64,000 nt of DNA from an uncultured Isosphaeraceae bacterium (lineage in GTDB: Bacteria; Planctomycetota; Planctomycetia; Isosphaerales; Isosphaeraceae). The stretch lies in the NCBI GenBank assembly GCA_945957605.1, contig CAMFLR010000015.1, positions 1-64,000 on the forward strand. The letters run 5' to 3'. The first letter of the stretch is position 1. Every line of letters starts with the position of its first letter. Shown here piece after piece: positions 19,345 through 28,413 of the stretch. The notes beneath the pieces are model-generated. The model was not told where the DNA came from. It did no database searches and was given only the letters and a program-made list of their open reading frames with translations. The position numbers were made by a program, and so were the translations under genes.

Positions 19345-19979
19345 GCGCGGGCTTTCACTTCGAGGTCGAAAAGCACCATTTCACGAATCAGCTCGATCAG
19401 CCGGTCGATCCCCTCTCCTGTCTTGCAATTCGTAAAGACGAATGGCTTATCACCACGCATGAATTTTGAGTCGTCATCCATCACTTTCAAGCTTGCACCA
19501 ACATAAGGTGCGAGGTCGGTTTTGTTGATGACGAGAATGTCAGACTGCGCGATTCCCGGGCCGTTTTTGCGCGGGATTTTGTCGCCCGCAGCCACGTCGA
19601 TGACATAGATAAAGAAGTCGACAAGTGCGGGGCTGAAAGTGAGTGTAAGGTTATCACCGCCGCTTTCGATGAGCACCACATCGGTGTCTGGAAAGCGTGC
19701 TTCCATGTCTTCGACCGCCGCGAGATTCATGCTGGGGTCTTCGCGGACCGCAGTGTGAGGACATGCGCCGGTCTCGACACCTATGATCCGTTCTTCGACA
19801 AGAATTCCTTTGAGCGTGCGCTGGACGTGCTTGGCGTCTTCGGTGGTGACGACGTCGTTGGTGATGATGAGAATACGTGTTCCAATATCAAGCAGTTTGG
19901 GAGTGATCGCCTCAATGATCGCGGTTTTCCCCGAGCCGACCGGACCACCAACGCCGATCCGCGTGATTTTCTTTGCCAT
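19341..19979 (-). CDS. ureG: Urease accessory GTPase UreG
   Basis: 212 residues, a SIMIBI-class GTPase that delivers Ni2+ to urease. Visible: P-loop GPVGSGKT (residues 12-19), the nickel-binding CPH motif ([11 protein letters not shown]), the Walker B-like LIESGGDNL, and the guanine-specificity NKTDLAP. Length is usual for the family. Begins 17 bp after ureF and overlaps ureD. Confidence 0.97.
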   Translation of the reverse strand: MAKKITRIGVGGPVGSGKTAIIEAITPKLLDIGTRILIITNDVVTTEDAKHVQRTLKGILVEERIIGVETGACPHTAVREDPSMNLAAVEDMEARFPDTDVVLIESGGDNLTLTFSPALVDFFIYVIDVAAGDKIPRKNGPGIAQSDILVINKTDLAPYVGASLKVMDDDSKFMRGDKPFVFTNCKTGEGIDRLIELIREMVLFDLEVKARA

Positions 19980-19996
19980 CGACTATGTACCCTCGC

Positions 19997-20686
19997 TCAA
20001 TTCATGAACATGCGAACGTGTGCCCGGACGTGCAATGACGCCAGGATATCGTACACCGGTGCGAAGGCGGTCATATCCTGAAGCGTATGCTTCACGACGC
20101 GTTCGTAGGCCGCTTCGGCATCGGCATTGACTTCAAAGAGAATCGACTGAGCATCAAGATAGTGAATCTTCATCAGTCGAAGTGAGGCATTGACCATCAT
20201 CCCGGCCACGCCGTATTGATGTACGGCGAACGCATCTTGCTCCGATAGCCCCAGCGCGGTGAAGACACATGCCTGACCGATCGGCAAGCATCCCGGCGTC
20301 GTACCGGCGCGAATTCGTACGAGCCATTCGCTGACGACCGATGGTCCCAGCACGCGATCGGCCATCTCGGCTAATTTGCGGCCCATCCGCACCGTCATCG
20401 TTCGCATTTCTTCGTTGAGCTTGCGATCGAAGACGGCATGATCGGCGCGATCGATTGCCTCGGAATCGCTCGTTTGTGCGGCGCGAAAGGCAGCAAGCAC
20501 GGCTACGCCGTCGGATGTCGCCGCCTGCTCGACCGCCGTACGTACGAAGTCGCGAAGCGTCGCGACGTCGCGTACAACGCCGAGTTGCACCGCGGTTTCC
20601 AGCCCGTTCGAGAATGAGAACGCGCCAACGGGCAGCAACGAATCGCCAAACTGAAGAACGCGCATCAACTCAGCGATCGTTGCCAA
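19997..20686 (-). CDS. ureF: Urease accessory protein UreF
   Basis: 229 residues, all-helical GTPase regulator that works with UreG and UreD. Core motif LLPVGAFSFSNGLE near the N-terminus and GTTPGCLPIGQACVFTALGL in the C-terminal half are diagnostic. The open frame runs back to 21007 inside ureE, but that part has no family similarity. I choose TTG 20686, preceded by GAGGTG and keeping the family's N-terminal helix (IAELMRVLQFGDS); ATG 20665 is the alternative. The 65-base gap to ureE holds two AGTTCTT direct repeats (20707 and 20721) of unknown meaning. Confidence 0.93.
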   Translation of the reverse strand: MATIAELMRVLQFGDSLLPVGAFSFSNGLETAVQLGVVRDVATLRDFVRTAVEQAATSDGVAVLAAFRAAQTSDSEAIDRADHAVFDRKLNEEMRTMTVRMGRKLAEMADRVLGPSVVSEWLVRIRAGTTPGCLPIGQACVFTALGLSEQDAFAVHQYGVAGMMVNASLRLMKIHYLDAQSILFEVNADAEAAYERVVKHTLQDMTAFAPVYDILASLHVRAHVRMFMN

Positions 20687-20751
20687 GACAGCCCACCTCG
20701 AAAAGTAGTTCTTAGTCGTCAGTTCTTGGTTGTGAGTATTTGATGCAGGGA

Positions 20752-21318
20752 TCAGTCGGCATATCGTTGAATATGCGAATGCGGGGTGGAATCGGCTCCG
20801 CCAAAGAGACGGCGAGCTTCGTGCGGCGCGAGGTAGGGAATCACCTCGGCGCCAGGCATGAAGTCGTAAGTGATCCCCTCGAACGCATGCGTCTTCATAA
20901 CCGACGCCATCACCTTGCGATCGACAGTCAGCGGCACATAGACGGTCGTCCCCTTGACCACGGCCGGCCAGTGCTGATTGCCCAGCGCGTGGCCGAGTTC
21001 GAAGCACGTGCGAGCCAATAACTCAACAGATTTGTCGAGAAGTGCGTCGATCTTCACGACCATCACGTCGTTGAGAGTAACTCGCGCGACGATGGCCGTG
21101 CGTGTGGGTTCATCCCACACGAGAATGTCGCCGTTTTGCAGGTGCGTATTGCGCTCGAGCGCAACGGCAACTTCAACGCCCGACTCTGACCGGCGGCGGA
21201 AGCGGTTTTTCTGAGCTTGCCACTGGTCAAGGTCGAGAGGATCGATCACAGCCTCATCAAGCCGGTCTGTCCACGCTGCGTCGCCGACGTTGCCGAGCGG
21301 CTTTTCCACCAGGATCAT
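20752..21318 (-). CDS. ureE: Urease accessory nickel chaperone UreE
   Basis: 188 residues. The C-terminal domain has the metal-binding GHALGNQHWPAVV motif with the dimer-interface His. The C-terminal tail HSHIQRYAD carries only two His, so it lacks the long His-rich tail of the Klebsiella type. The N-terminal peptide-binding domain is present. Placed between ureC (30 bp) and ureF (65 bp). Confidence 0.94.
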   Translation of the reverse strand: MILVEKPLGNVGDAAWTDRLDEAVIDPLDLDQWQAQKNRFRRRSESGVEVAVALERNTHLQNGDILVWDEPTRTAIVARVTLNDVMVVKIDALLDKSVELLARTCFELGHALGNQHWPAVVKGTTVYVPLTVDRKVMASVMKTHAFEGITYDFMPGAEVIPYLAPHEARRLFGGADSTPHSHIQRYAD

Positions 21319-21348
21319 TACCGTCTCCTGTCGTCTCTCAGGCTTGCG

Positions 21349-23067
21349 TCAGCAGAAGAAGTAAAGCTGGTTGAGCGAGATCGTCTTGGGAGGCTCAACC
21401 GTCGCGTGGACGCCGTTCACTTTCACAGCGAAGGTTTGTGGATCGACGTCAATATTGGGCAAGAAGTCGTTGCGGACCATGTGGTGCTTGGTGAGAACAC
21501 GCGTGCCGAAAACCGGTTCGACGATGCGTTGAAGTTGATACTTCGACTTCACGTCGAGATCGTAAGCTGCGCGTGAGACGAACGTCACGCACGACTTCGA
21601 TAATGCCGAACCAAAGGCGCCGAACATGGGACGGTACATCATCGGCTGGGGCGTGGGGAGCGACGCGTTTGGATCGCCCATGTTGGCCCAGGCGATGAAT
21701 CCGCCCTTCAAAACCATCTTGGGTTTGGCGCCGAAGAATGCGGGTTCCCAGAGCACGAGGTCGGCCATCTTGCCTGGCTCAACTGAGCCCAGCATGTGCG
21801 AGACACCGGCTGTAATGCAGGGATTGAGGGTGACTTTTGCGAGGTATCGCAGCACGCGAAAATTGTCGTTGCCGGGAGCGTCTTCAGGAAGCGGCCCGCG
21901 TGCTTTCTTCATCGCGTCGGCTGTTTGAATCGCCCGAAGGAAATTCTCGCCGATGCGGCCCATCGCCTGCGAATCGCTGCCGATGATGGAGATCGCCCCC
22001 ATATCGTGCAACACGCTTTCGGCGACAATCGTCTCGGCCCGCACGCGGCTCTCAGCAAATGCCACGTCGGAGGGAATTCTAGGATTTAAATTATGGCAAA
22101 CCATGATCATATCAAACAGTTCGGCCACCGAATTGACGCCGCAGGGCAATGTCGGGTTGGTCGAACTGGGAAGGACGTTGGGCTGGCCGACGACTTTGAG
22201 CAAGTCGGGCGCGTGGCCGCCGCCGGCTCCTTCCGAGTGATAGGTATGAATCGTCCGGCCGTCGAACGCGGCGATCGTGTCTTCGACGAAGCCCGACTCG
22301 TTCAGCGTATCGGTATGCACTGAAACACCGACGTCGTATTCGTCCGCGACAGAGAGACATGAGCGAATGGCGGCCGGCGTGGTGCCATAATCTTCGTGAA
22401 TTTTGAAACTCGCCGCGCCGGCTCGAATTTGCTCAATCAACGGCGTAGCGGTGCTCGCGTTCCCTTTTCCGTGGAACCCGAAGTTGATCGGCAGATTTTC
22501 GACCGACCGGAGCATCATCTCCAGGTTCCAGGGGCCGTTCGTGGTCGTCACGCCGTTGCTGCCGTCGCTCGGTCCGATACCACCACCCCACAGGGTTGTC
22601 GTGCCGTTGGATAGGGCCGACCAAACCTGCTGCGGGCAAATGTAATGGACGTGGGTGTCGTGGCCGCCAGCGGTGAGAATCAGGTGCTCGCCGGTGATGG
22701 CGTCGGTGGCGGTTCCGGTCGTAAGGCCCGGCGTCACGCCATCCATCGTGCTCGGATTTCCCGCCTTGCCGATGCCAACAATCTTACCGTTGCGAATACC
22801 AACGTCAGCCTTGACGACGCCGAGGATCGGGTCGAGGATCGTCACGTTGGTGATGACCATGTCGAGACAGCCGGCTTCCTGTGTGAGCTGGTTGTCGGAG
22901 CCCATCCCGTCGCGCAGGGTTTTGCCGCCGCCGCACACCAACTCGTCGCCGTAGACCCGCAGGTCACGTTCGATTTCGACATAGAGATCGGTATCGCCAA
23001 GGCGGATCTTGTCGCCGACAGTCGGTCCGAACAGGTCCGCGTATTGCTTCCGCGAAATCTTCGACAT
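21349..23067 (-). CDS. ureC: Urease alpha subunit UreC
   Basis: 572 residues, nickel amidohydrolase that hydrolyses urea to ammonia and carbamate. By the fixed +5 offset from Klebsiella numbering, the metal site is complete: His139 and His141 (HVH), carbamylated Lys222 and His224 (FKIHED), His251, His277 and Asp365 (SDSQAMGR). The mobile flap keeps Cys324 and His325, but the usual second His is Asn326 (VCHNLNP instead of the CHH seen in the enzymes I know best). All other catalytic residues are normal, so the enzyme should be active. 18 bp after ureB. Confidence 0.97.
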   Translation of the reverse strand: MSKISRKQYADLFGPTVGDKIRLGDTDLYVEIERDLRVYGDELVCGGGKTLRDGMGSDNQLTQEAGCLDMVITNVTILDPILGVVKADVGIRNGKIVGIGKAGNPSTMDGVTPGLTTGTATDAITGEHLILTAGGHDTHVHYICPQQVWSALSNGTTTLWGGGIGPSDGSNGVTTTNGPWNLEMMLRSVENLPINFGFHGKGNASTATPLIEQIRAGAASFKIHEDYGTTPAAIRSCLSVADEYDVGVSVHTDTLNESGFVEDTIAAFDGRTIHTYHSEGAGGGHAPDLLKVVGQPNVLPSSTNPTLPCGVNSVAELFDMIMVCHNLNPRIPSDVAFAESRVRAETIVAESVLHDMGAISIIGSDSQAMGRIGENFLRAIQTADAMKKARGPLPEDAPGNDNFRVLRYLAKVTLNPCITAGVSHMLGSVEPGKMADLVLWEPAFFGAKPKMVLKGGFIAWANMGDPNASLPTPQPMMYRPMFGAFGSALSKSCVTFVSRAAYDLDVKSKYQLQRIVEPVFGTRVLTKHHMVRNDFLPNIDVDPQTFAVKVNGVHATVEPPKTISLNQLYFFC

Positions 23068-23085
23068 GACGCGTCGCGCTCCTGG

Positions 23086-23583
23086 TCAGGACTCGGTCGA
23101 CTTGAACCCGCGATCTTTCGCACGCTGCACGGCCGCTTCGTAATTTGGTCGATAGTCGGGAGTCGGTCCGTCCCCCGTCCAGCCGTCGACCAAGTTGTTG
23201 AAGCCGCGGCAAAACTGCTTGCCGCCCATTGGAACGAGGGTGACCTCTTTCTCGTCACCAGGCTCGAAACGAATGGCCGTGGTCGCGGGGATATCGAGCC
23301 GCTTGCCGAACGCTTTTGCGCGATCAAAATCCAGGTAACGATTCACTTCAAAGAAGTGAAAATGCGAACCAATTTGAATTGGGCGATCACCTGTGTTGCG
23401 TACCTTCAGAGTCGTTGTAGGACGACCAACGTTGATCTCGATCTCTCCTGGTGCAACAATCACACCGCCAACCGGCACCCTTCGGACACCGGCGTGAACG
23501 TGCGGCGGAGCATCCGGGTGGCCTTTCCAGTCGCCGACACCAGGCTCTTCAGCTTTGTTTTCAGGCTCAGCCATGATGTGCAT
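23086..23583 (-). CDS. ureB: Urease beta subunit UreB, with long N- and C-terminal extensions
   Basis: 165 residues against about 100-135 in most bacterial UreB. The core is [44 protein letters not shown]...[23 protein letters not shown]. About 35 extra residues precede it and about 40 follow ([32 protein letters not shown]). The C-terminal extension is typical of longer two-domain-like UreB forms. The start could also be the Met four residues in; neither has a strong binding site. Confidence 0.95.
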   Translation of the reverse strand: MHIMAEPENKAEEPGVGDWKGHPDAPPHVHAGVRRVPVGGVIVAPGEIEINVGRPTTTLKVRNTGDRPIQIGSHFHFFEVNRYLDFDRAKAFGKRLDIPATTAIRFEPGDEKEVTLVPMGGKQFCRGFNNLVDGWTGDGPTPDYRPNYEAAVQRAKDRGFKSTES

Positions 23584-23633
23584 CTCGGGTTTGGAAGAGG
23601 TGTAAAGTCGTGATGTGACGCGGCGTGTCAGCG

Positions 23634-23936
23634 CTACTTGATCGGTTCGTGGACTGTCACCAGACGGCTACCGTCGGTGAAAATCGCTTCGAGCTGGACG
23701 AAGGGAATCATCTCGGGAACGCCTTCCATTACGTCATCGCGCGTGAGGACGGTGGCTGCGTCCTTCATCACCTCTTCGACCGTTTTTCCTTCGCGTGCGC
23801 CTTCGAGAGCGGCTGCGCAAATGACTGCCATCGATTCGGGATGATTGAGCTTCAGCCCTTTCGCCTTCCGCCTAAGGGCGATGTCCGCCATTTGATGGAT
23901 GATCAGCTTTTCCAACTCTCGAGGCGTCAGGTGCAT
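23634..23936 (-). CDS. ureA: Urease gamma subunit UreA
   Basis: 100 residues, the standard length. Diagnostic opening [39 protein letters not shown] and closing [20 protein letters not shown]. Forms the trimeric (alpha-beta-gamma) urease with UreB and UreC. Placed 36 bp after the urea transporter and 50 bp before ureB. Confidence 0.97.
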   Translation of the reverse strand: MHLTPRELEKLIIHQMADIALRRKAKGLKLNHPESMAVICAAALEGAREGKTVEEVMKDAATVLTRDDVMEGVPEMIPFVQLEAIFTDGSRLVTVHEPIK

Positions 23937-23972
23937 GTCACTGACTCCAAGGGTGCAAAACTGGCGGAAGGC

Positions 23973-24872
23973 TTAGAGCTTTGAGAAGAGCCGTGCTTCG
24001 GCTTGGATGGTCGCAAGGAGGAGCCAGGTTGCGAGCACGAAGGGGGCGGTTAGTGCGGGAACACCAAGTTCCTTCGGGAAAAACTCGGTGATCAAGGTTG
24101 CGACAATCGCTGCAAGAAGTGGAAGCGTGAGACACTTGCGCTGAAGGAACAGAGCAATCGCCGCGAGTGCTCCGTTGTAGCCGTAAATGCCGATCGCGAT
24201 CGATTGCGAGGGGTCGCCGTGGTAGTCTGCAATTGCAGTGCCCACCAACGACCCGAGAAATGCCATTGCCGCATGCCAGCGGTCGCTCAAGGCGATTCCC
24301 ACCAGAAACAGAATGCCGGTGATCACATTCGCGCCGAGCATCACCTCGGCTTCGCCTCGCAGCACCTCATAAATGAAGCCGCGGGAAGTATCGGGCGAGT
24401 TGGGATGCGCAACGTCGATCCCAGTTCCCGACATCGCGTGCGCGATCGCGATGATGATCCAGGTGACGACGACAAACGGCGCCGTGTATGTGGGGAACTT
24501 CAGGAACCGTTTTGCCAAGAAGGTGATCACCGCGGCGAGGACGGAACCGGTAACCAGCAGCACCCAGGTGATCACGAAATTGGGGCTCAGAAAAAACAGT
24601 GTGCCCAGGCCGACGAGCGTCGAATTGAATCCGTAAATTCCTTGAGCGAGATCGCTGCGATTGAATGACGCCAGGTAGGCAGTAAGCGGGCCGACAATTG
24701 CACCAATGAGTGCCCCGACAAGCATGATCGGCGACGCGATCGCGATTCCGGCCAGAAAGCAAAGGCCGGTGCCGCCGTGCCCCTGAAACATGATCTGGCC
24801 GATGCCCCGAAGGACGATCAGCGTCGCACCCCGCGCAGACTCTTGGGAGATGGGCATGAGGATGCGGCTCAT
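23973..24872 (-). CDS. Urea transporter (UT/Yut family)
   Basis: 299 residues of two homologous membrane halves, each with five helices, as in bacterial UT channels. The half-signatures LAQGIYGFNSTLVGLGT (N-half) and SIAIGIYGYNGALAAIALF (C-half), the LGAN motif before helix Ta2, and repeated YTAPFVVVTW / LTAPFVLATW match the family (PF03253). It conducts urea across the inner membrane to supply the urease encoded next. First gene of the operon; a sigma-54 promoter lies about 50-60 bp upstream. Start at ATG 24872; an in-frame ATG five codons later is possible. Confidence 0.92.
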   Translation of the reverse strand: MSRILMPISQESARGATLIVLRGIGQIMFQGHGGTGLCFLAGIAIASPIMLVGALIGAIVGPLTAYLASFNRSDLAQGIYGFNSTLVGLGTLFFLSPNFVITWVLLVTGSVLAAVITFLAKRFLKFPTYTAPFVVVTWIIIAIAHAMSGTGIDVAHPNSPDTSRGFIYEVLRGEAEVMLGANVITGILFLVGIALSDRWHAAMAFLGSLVGTAIADYHGDPSQSIAIGIYGYNGALAAIALFLQRKCLTLPLLAAIVATLITEFFPKELGVPALTAPFVLATWLLLATIQAEARLFSKL

Positions 24873-24917
24873 TGGTCGGCGTTAATATGCCTTGGTGGCG
24901 ATGGGACGTCGTCAGGT

Positions 24918-24934
24918 TGCACTAAGTATGCCAA
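24918..24934 (-). promoter_or_regulatory. Sigma-54 (-24/-12) promoter of the urea operon
   Basis: Minus strand reads TTGGCATACTTAGTGCA. It matches the consensus TTGGCACGNNNNTTGCA at 10 of the 13 defined positions and has the required GG-N10-GC spacing exactly. Predicted start is near 24907, giving a leader of about 35 bases to the transporter ATG. Sigma-54 control fits a nitrogen-scavenging operon and implies an NtrC-like activator bound upstream. Confidence 0.75.
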
Positions 24935-25000
24935 GCCGCCAGGTCGAGAGCAATTCGCTGGTTTGTAGGGAAATCACTTTTCTCTTGCGATTCCTACGGT

Positions 25001-25050
25001 CTGTGTCCGGCTTTATTACACAGTGTCCGGAAGTGCCTTACAGTGGAGTA
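25001..25050. promoter_or_regulatory. 20-bp-phased direct repeats, candidate activator site for the urea operon
   Basis: CTGTGTCCGG (25001) and CAGTGTCCGG (25021) match at 9 of 10 bases, and CAGTGGAGTA (25041) matches partly. Spacing of exactly 20 bp puts them on the same DNA face. They sit about 95-145 bp upstream of the predicted sigma-54 start, the usual distance for enhancer-binding activators. The intergenic stretch 24873-25353 holds no gene. Confidence 0.45.
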
Positions 25051-25162
25051 ATGCTGACGTAACTTTATTTGCGACAAAGCGTTACCAGACATCTTCACGC
25101 CGCCTGAGCCAAGTGCGCGACGAGCTCGACCGTACTTCGGTGCGCAGAGGCACGAAGAAGCG

Positions 25163-25177
25163 TGCACTGACAGTGCA
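25163..25177. promoter_or_regulatory. Perfect palindrome in the urea transporter/porin intergenic region
   Basis: TGCACTG-A-CAGTGCA, 7-bp arms around one base. The TGCAC...GTGCA ends resemble the NtrC site (TGCACC-N5-GGTGCA) but with 5 rather than 7 bases between them, so identity is uncertain. It lies between the divergent urea operon and porin gene, about 255 bp upstream of the sigma-54 start. Confidence 0.45.
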
Positions 25178-25353
25178 TCGTCCTCACATAGTCTCCCTTT
25201 TTTATACCGGCATTTATTAATCCGGACGATTCGGATTCGATGAAGCCCACGCGTCGCCACGACCGATACAACACGAAAGTTTTCACATTGAATTCCCGAC
25301 ACGGTCGCGCCTGCCCCGTTTGTAACGAATCACACACAAAGGAGGCGCCGGCA

Positions 25354-27075
25354 TTGACTCTCCCAATCCGGCTCGCCCTGACCGCCACGTTTGCTGTCGG
25401 TCTATTCATGGCTGGACCACCGGTCATTGGTCAGGAGCCTCCCGCCGCGCCACCTCCCCCTATCCCGCCAGCAGCAGCAGCCCCGGCGGCTGCAACTGAA
25501 AAGCCAGTCGAGTCTTTGGCCACAAATGCCGAAGTGCTCGCAGAAATTCGCAAGCTTCGGCAGGAAGTAGCCGAGACGCGGCAACTCAAGGCTCAGGTGG
25601 AGTCGCTCCAGCGCCAGCTCGATGCGGCTTCGCAACCGGGAGAAGGCGGTGCTCGGACAGCAAGCACCGTGGGTGCAAGCAAGTATCCTGGCTTCGGAAC
25701 GCCACACACTGCGGCCGAGGAAGAGGGCGACGGCGACGGCATTCCCGAGCGTCATCAATCGGGTGCCTTCGTTCCGGATAGGCCCGAAAAGGCCGATGCC
25801 GATAAGTACCCGCTGAAGGGCCGCTACAAGTACAACCACGACGCAACAGGCCCGCTCGGTGGCGGCGGATTCTTTAGTTTTAGCGATCACAACGACGAAT
25901 TCACACTCAACATCACGAATCAAATCACGGTCGACGGCACCTTTTTCGACCGCGCAAATCTGCCTACTAATGAGCAAAACTTCAATATCCCCTTCGCTCG
26001 TACATTCTTCTATGGAAATATCACCAAAGATTTTAGTTACCAGATTGGCACGCAAGGATTTCTCGGCACCTTCAACCTGCTCGATTCGTTCCTTGCCTGG
26101 CACATCACCGACAACCTGACACTGCGTGCGGGCAAGGGACTAGCGCCCCCTTTGTACGAATATACGGGCTTCACCCCTGCCCTCGAGCCGGTGATTACCA
26201 ACTCGCCGCTCTTTCAGTTGGCGGCCAAGCGCCCGATTGGCTTGATGTTCAGCGGCACGCAGTTCGACAAGAAGTTCCAGTGGTGGTCGGGCGTTTCAAA
26301 CACGGCAACCGGCTTGTTCGGCGATCTGAATCGTAACGTCGAATACAACGGCGCGTTCGATGTCACTCCGTTCCGTGGCGATGCCTGGAAGGGTTCAGTG
26401 TTCGAAGGCCTCGGTGGTGGCGTGGGCGTGTCCGCCGGTGACCAGAACTATGCGTTGAATCAAACGAGCATTGCCTTTCTGAACAATGGCGAGGCGACGA
26501 CGAACCCGAGCTTTGTGACCGTTGTTGGCTTGCCGTTTTATATCTACAACCAGAATATGCGAGCCGATGGCTTGCGCACGCGCGTTGCGCCTCACGTTTA
26601 CTGGTACGGGCGGTTCAGCCTTCTCGCCGAGTTGATGAACTTCAGCCGCGAACTGACCGACGGCAAAACCACGGCACGATCGACGCAAATTGCCTATTAC
26701 GTCAACGCATCATACTGGCTTACGGGCGAGCGTGACTTCATGGGTAACGGCTTTCAGGGCTATTCGACCGTGGAGCCGCTTCACCCTTTCATCCCAAGCC
26801 GCGGCCAGTACGGCCCGGGCGCCTGGCAGATTGCGACACAATGGTCGCAGTTCAACGCTGGCTCAGCAGATATCTCCCATGGCTTTGTCGACACCTCACG
26901 CTCCGCGACGCGCATGGACAACTTCATGGTCGGCCTGAACTGGTGGCCCAACAAGTATACGCGCTTCAGTCTTGACTATGTTTGGACGCACTTCAACAGG
27001 GCAATTCCACTCGTCGCACCAAATCCTGTGTCGCAATACAATACGGCCTGGATGCGGTATGCGATGTTCTTCTGA
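25354..27075 (+). CDS. Outer-membrane porin (OprP/OprO-like)
   Basis: 573 residues. Start TTG 25354 is set by AGGAGG at 25340-25345 and places a clean signal peptide first (LPIRLALTATFAVGLFMAGPPVIGQ). Then come a Pro/Ala-rich linker, a coiled coil (EVLAEIRKLRQEVAETRQLKAQVESLQRQL) and a beta-barrel of about 400 residues ending in aromatic Phe-Phe, with alternating polar/aromatic strands (SYQIGTQGF, RTFFYGNITKDF). This resembles phosphate-selective porin O/P family proteins, which include porins for short amides and urea. The frame is open further upstream to 25240 but without a signal sequence. Divergent from the urea operon, so a role in urea or anion uptake is inferred. Confidence 0.78.
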   Translation: MTLPIRLALTATFAVGLFMAGPPVIGQEPPAAPPPPIPPAAAAPAAATEKPVESLATNAEVLAEIRKLRQEVAETRQLKAQVESLQRQLDAASQPGEGGARTASTVGASKYPGFGTPHTAAEEEGDGDGIPERHQSGAFVPDRPEKADADKYPLKGRYKYNHDATGPLGGGGFFSFSDHNDEFTLNITNQITVDGTFFDRANLPTNEQNFNIPFARTFFYGNITKDFSYQIGTQGFLGTFNLLDSFLAWHITDNLTLRAGKGLAPPLYEYTGFTPALEPVITNSPLFQLAAKRPIGLMFSGTQFDKKFQWWSGVSNTATGLFGDLNRNVEYNGAFDVTPFRGDAWKGSVFEGLGGGVGVSAGDQNYALNQTSIAFLNNGEATTNPSFVTVVGLPFYIYNQNMRADGLRTRVAPHVYWYGRFSLLAELMNFSRELTDGKTTARSTQIAYYVNASYWLTGERDFMGNGFQGYSTVEPLHPFIPSRGQYGPGAWQIATQWSQFNAGSADISHGFVDTSRSATRMDNFMVGLNWWPNKYTRFSLDYVWTHFNRAIPLVAPNPVSQYNTAWMRYAMFF

Positions 27076-27331
27076 GTTCTGCGTATTATCGGGATAATCA
27101 TGCTTAATGCTTGGCATTAGCAAATCGAATGATCCAGACATCTTCTCCATTCACACTCGGCATTTGAACGGACCTGAGAGCCTTCCGATCATTTGTCGAT
27201 CGATCGCACAACTGCGTGTCGACGATCATCATCGTTCCATATAATGAGTCGATCACTGGCCCGTCGCTTTGAATCCGGGCGAGATCTGGATCGATTTTTC
27301 AACGAGCCATCCCAGCTTGGAGTCCAATCCC

Positions 27332-28342
27332 ATGAAGCCGGCTCTCTGTTCGTTCCTTCTCTTTTTCGTGCTCGCGCCTTTCGTCTGCGATGCTGCGGAG
27401 CCGCAAATTCCGCGTGAGGCGAATGGCCTGGCAGAAAAACGATTACTTGCCTATGAGGCGACCGGGCTCTGCATGCTTCAGCCTTATGAGCCGGGAAAAG
27501 TGCCTGTTTTGTTCATCCACGGCTTATGGAGCACACCCGCCTCCTGGGAAGCGATGATCCACTCTCTTAGCAACGATCCCGCGTTGGCAAAGCAATATCA
27601 GTTCTGGACCTTCGGCTATTCGACCGGTGACCCGATCCCCTACTCCGCTCACTTGCTGCGGAATGCGCTCGACGAGTTGCGTCGGGAGATCGACCCGAAC
27701 AAGGCCGATGGAAGTCTCGACCGGCTCGTGGTGGTCGGCCACAGTATGGGAGGCCTGCTCGCCAAGATGATGGTCGTCGAGCCCGGCGATCGTCTCTGGC
27801 GGGGCATTAGCGATCGGCCCTTCGCAGACCTCACCGGTGAAGAGTCAGACAGAGACCTTTTGCGAAACGGCTTGATGTTTAGAGCTCGCCCCGAAGTCTC
27901 ACGCGTCGTGTTCATCGCCACGCCGCATCGCGGCAGTCCGATCGATAGGGGTGCCATCGGACGCGTCGGCTCGCGGCTCGTACGGAAGTCGTGCCCCATT
28001 CAGGCGGCTCACGACCGACTCGTGAACCGAAACCCACCCGACTTTTTCCGAGGGCTTTTCCGCGACAAACTGCCGACGAGCATCGACGAACTCGAAGAGG
28101 GCAACATTCTCCTCGGTATCCTCGCCGATCTCCCAATCCGCGCCCCCAAGGCCCATTCAATCGTCGCCGTGCGTGGCGAGGCACGTCCGGGAAACGGCAC
28201 CGACGGGTTGGTTCGTTACGCGAGCGCGCACATCAACCCCATCGATAGCGAGTTGATCGTCTCCGCCGGCCACCTCTGCCAGGATCATCCCGGAGTCATC
28301 GCGGAAGTGCAGCGGATTCTCGGCGATAACAAACCTCGGTGA
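27332..28342 (+). CDS. Exported alpha/beta hydrolase, lipase-like
   Basis: 336 residues from ATG 27332 with a signal peptide (KPALCSFLLFFVLAPFVCDAA). The fold's marks are clear: oxyanion HGLW (63-66), nucleophile elbow GHSMGG with Ser138, acidic residue likely in RGEARPGNGTDG, and a C-terminal His in SAGHLCQDHPGVIAEV. It resembles PGAP1-like/triacylglycerol lipase families. Extracytoplasmic ester or lipid hydrolysis is inferred. Monocistronic; no close partner. Confidence 0.85.
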   Translation: MKPALCSFLLFFVLAPFVCDAAEPQIPREANGLAEKRLLAYEATGLCMLQPYEPGKVPVLFIHGLWSTPASWEAMIHSLSNDPALAKQYQFWTFGYSTGDPIPYSAHLLRNALDELRREIDPNKADGSLDRLVVVGHSMGGLLAKMMVVEPGDRLWRGISDRPFADLTGEESDRDLLRNGLMFRARPEVSRVVFIATPHRGSPIDRGAIGRVGSRLVRKSCPIQAAHDRLVNRNPPDFFRGLFRDKLPTSIDELEEGNILLGILADLPIRAPKAHSIVAVRGEARPGNGTDGLVRYASAHINPIDSELIVSAGHLCQDHPGVIAEVQRILGDNKPR

Positions 28343-28413
28343 TTGTCGAGTGGATCATGACATCTATTCGACACGAACTTCGAGCCGCGAATCCCAACTT
28401 GGACAAGTAGCGG

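Noticed and set aside
20687-21007. N-terminal extension of UreF inside ureE
   Set aside because: No similarity to UreF; a ribosome binding site and family alignment support 20686.
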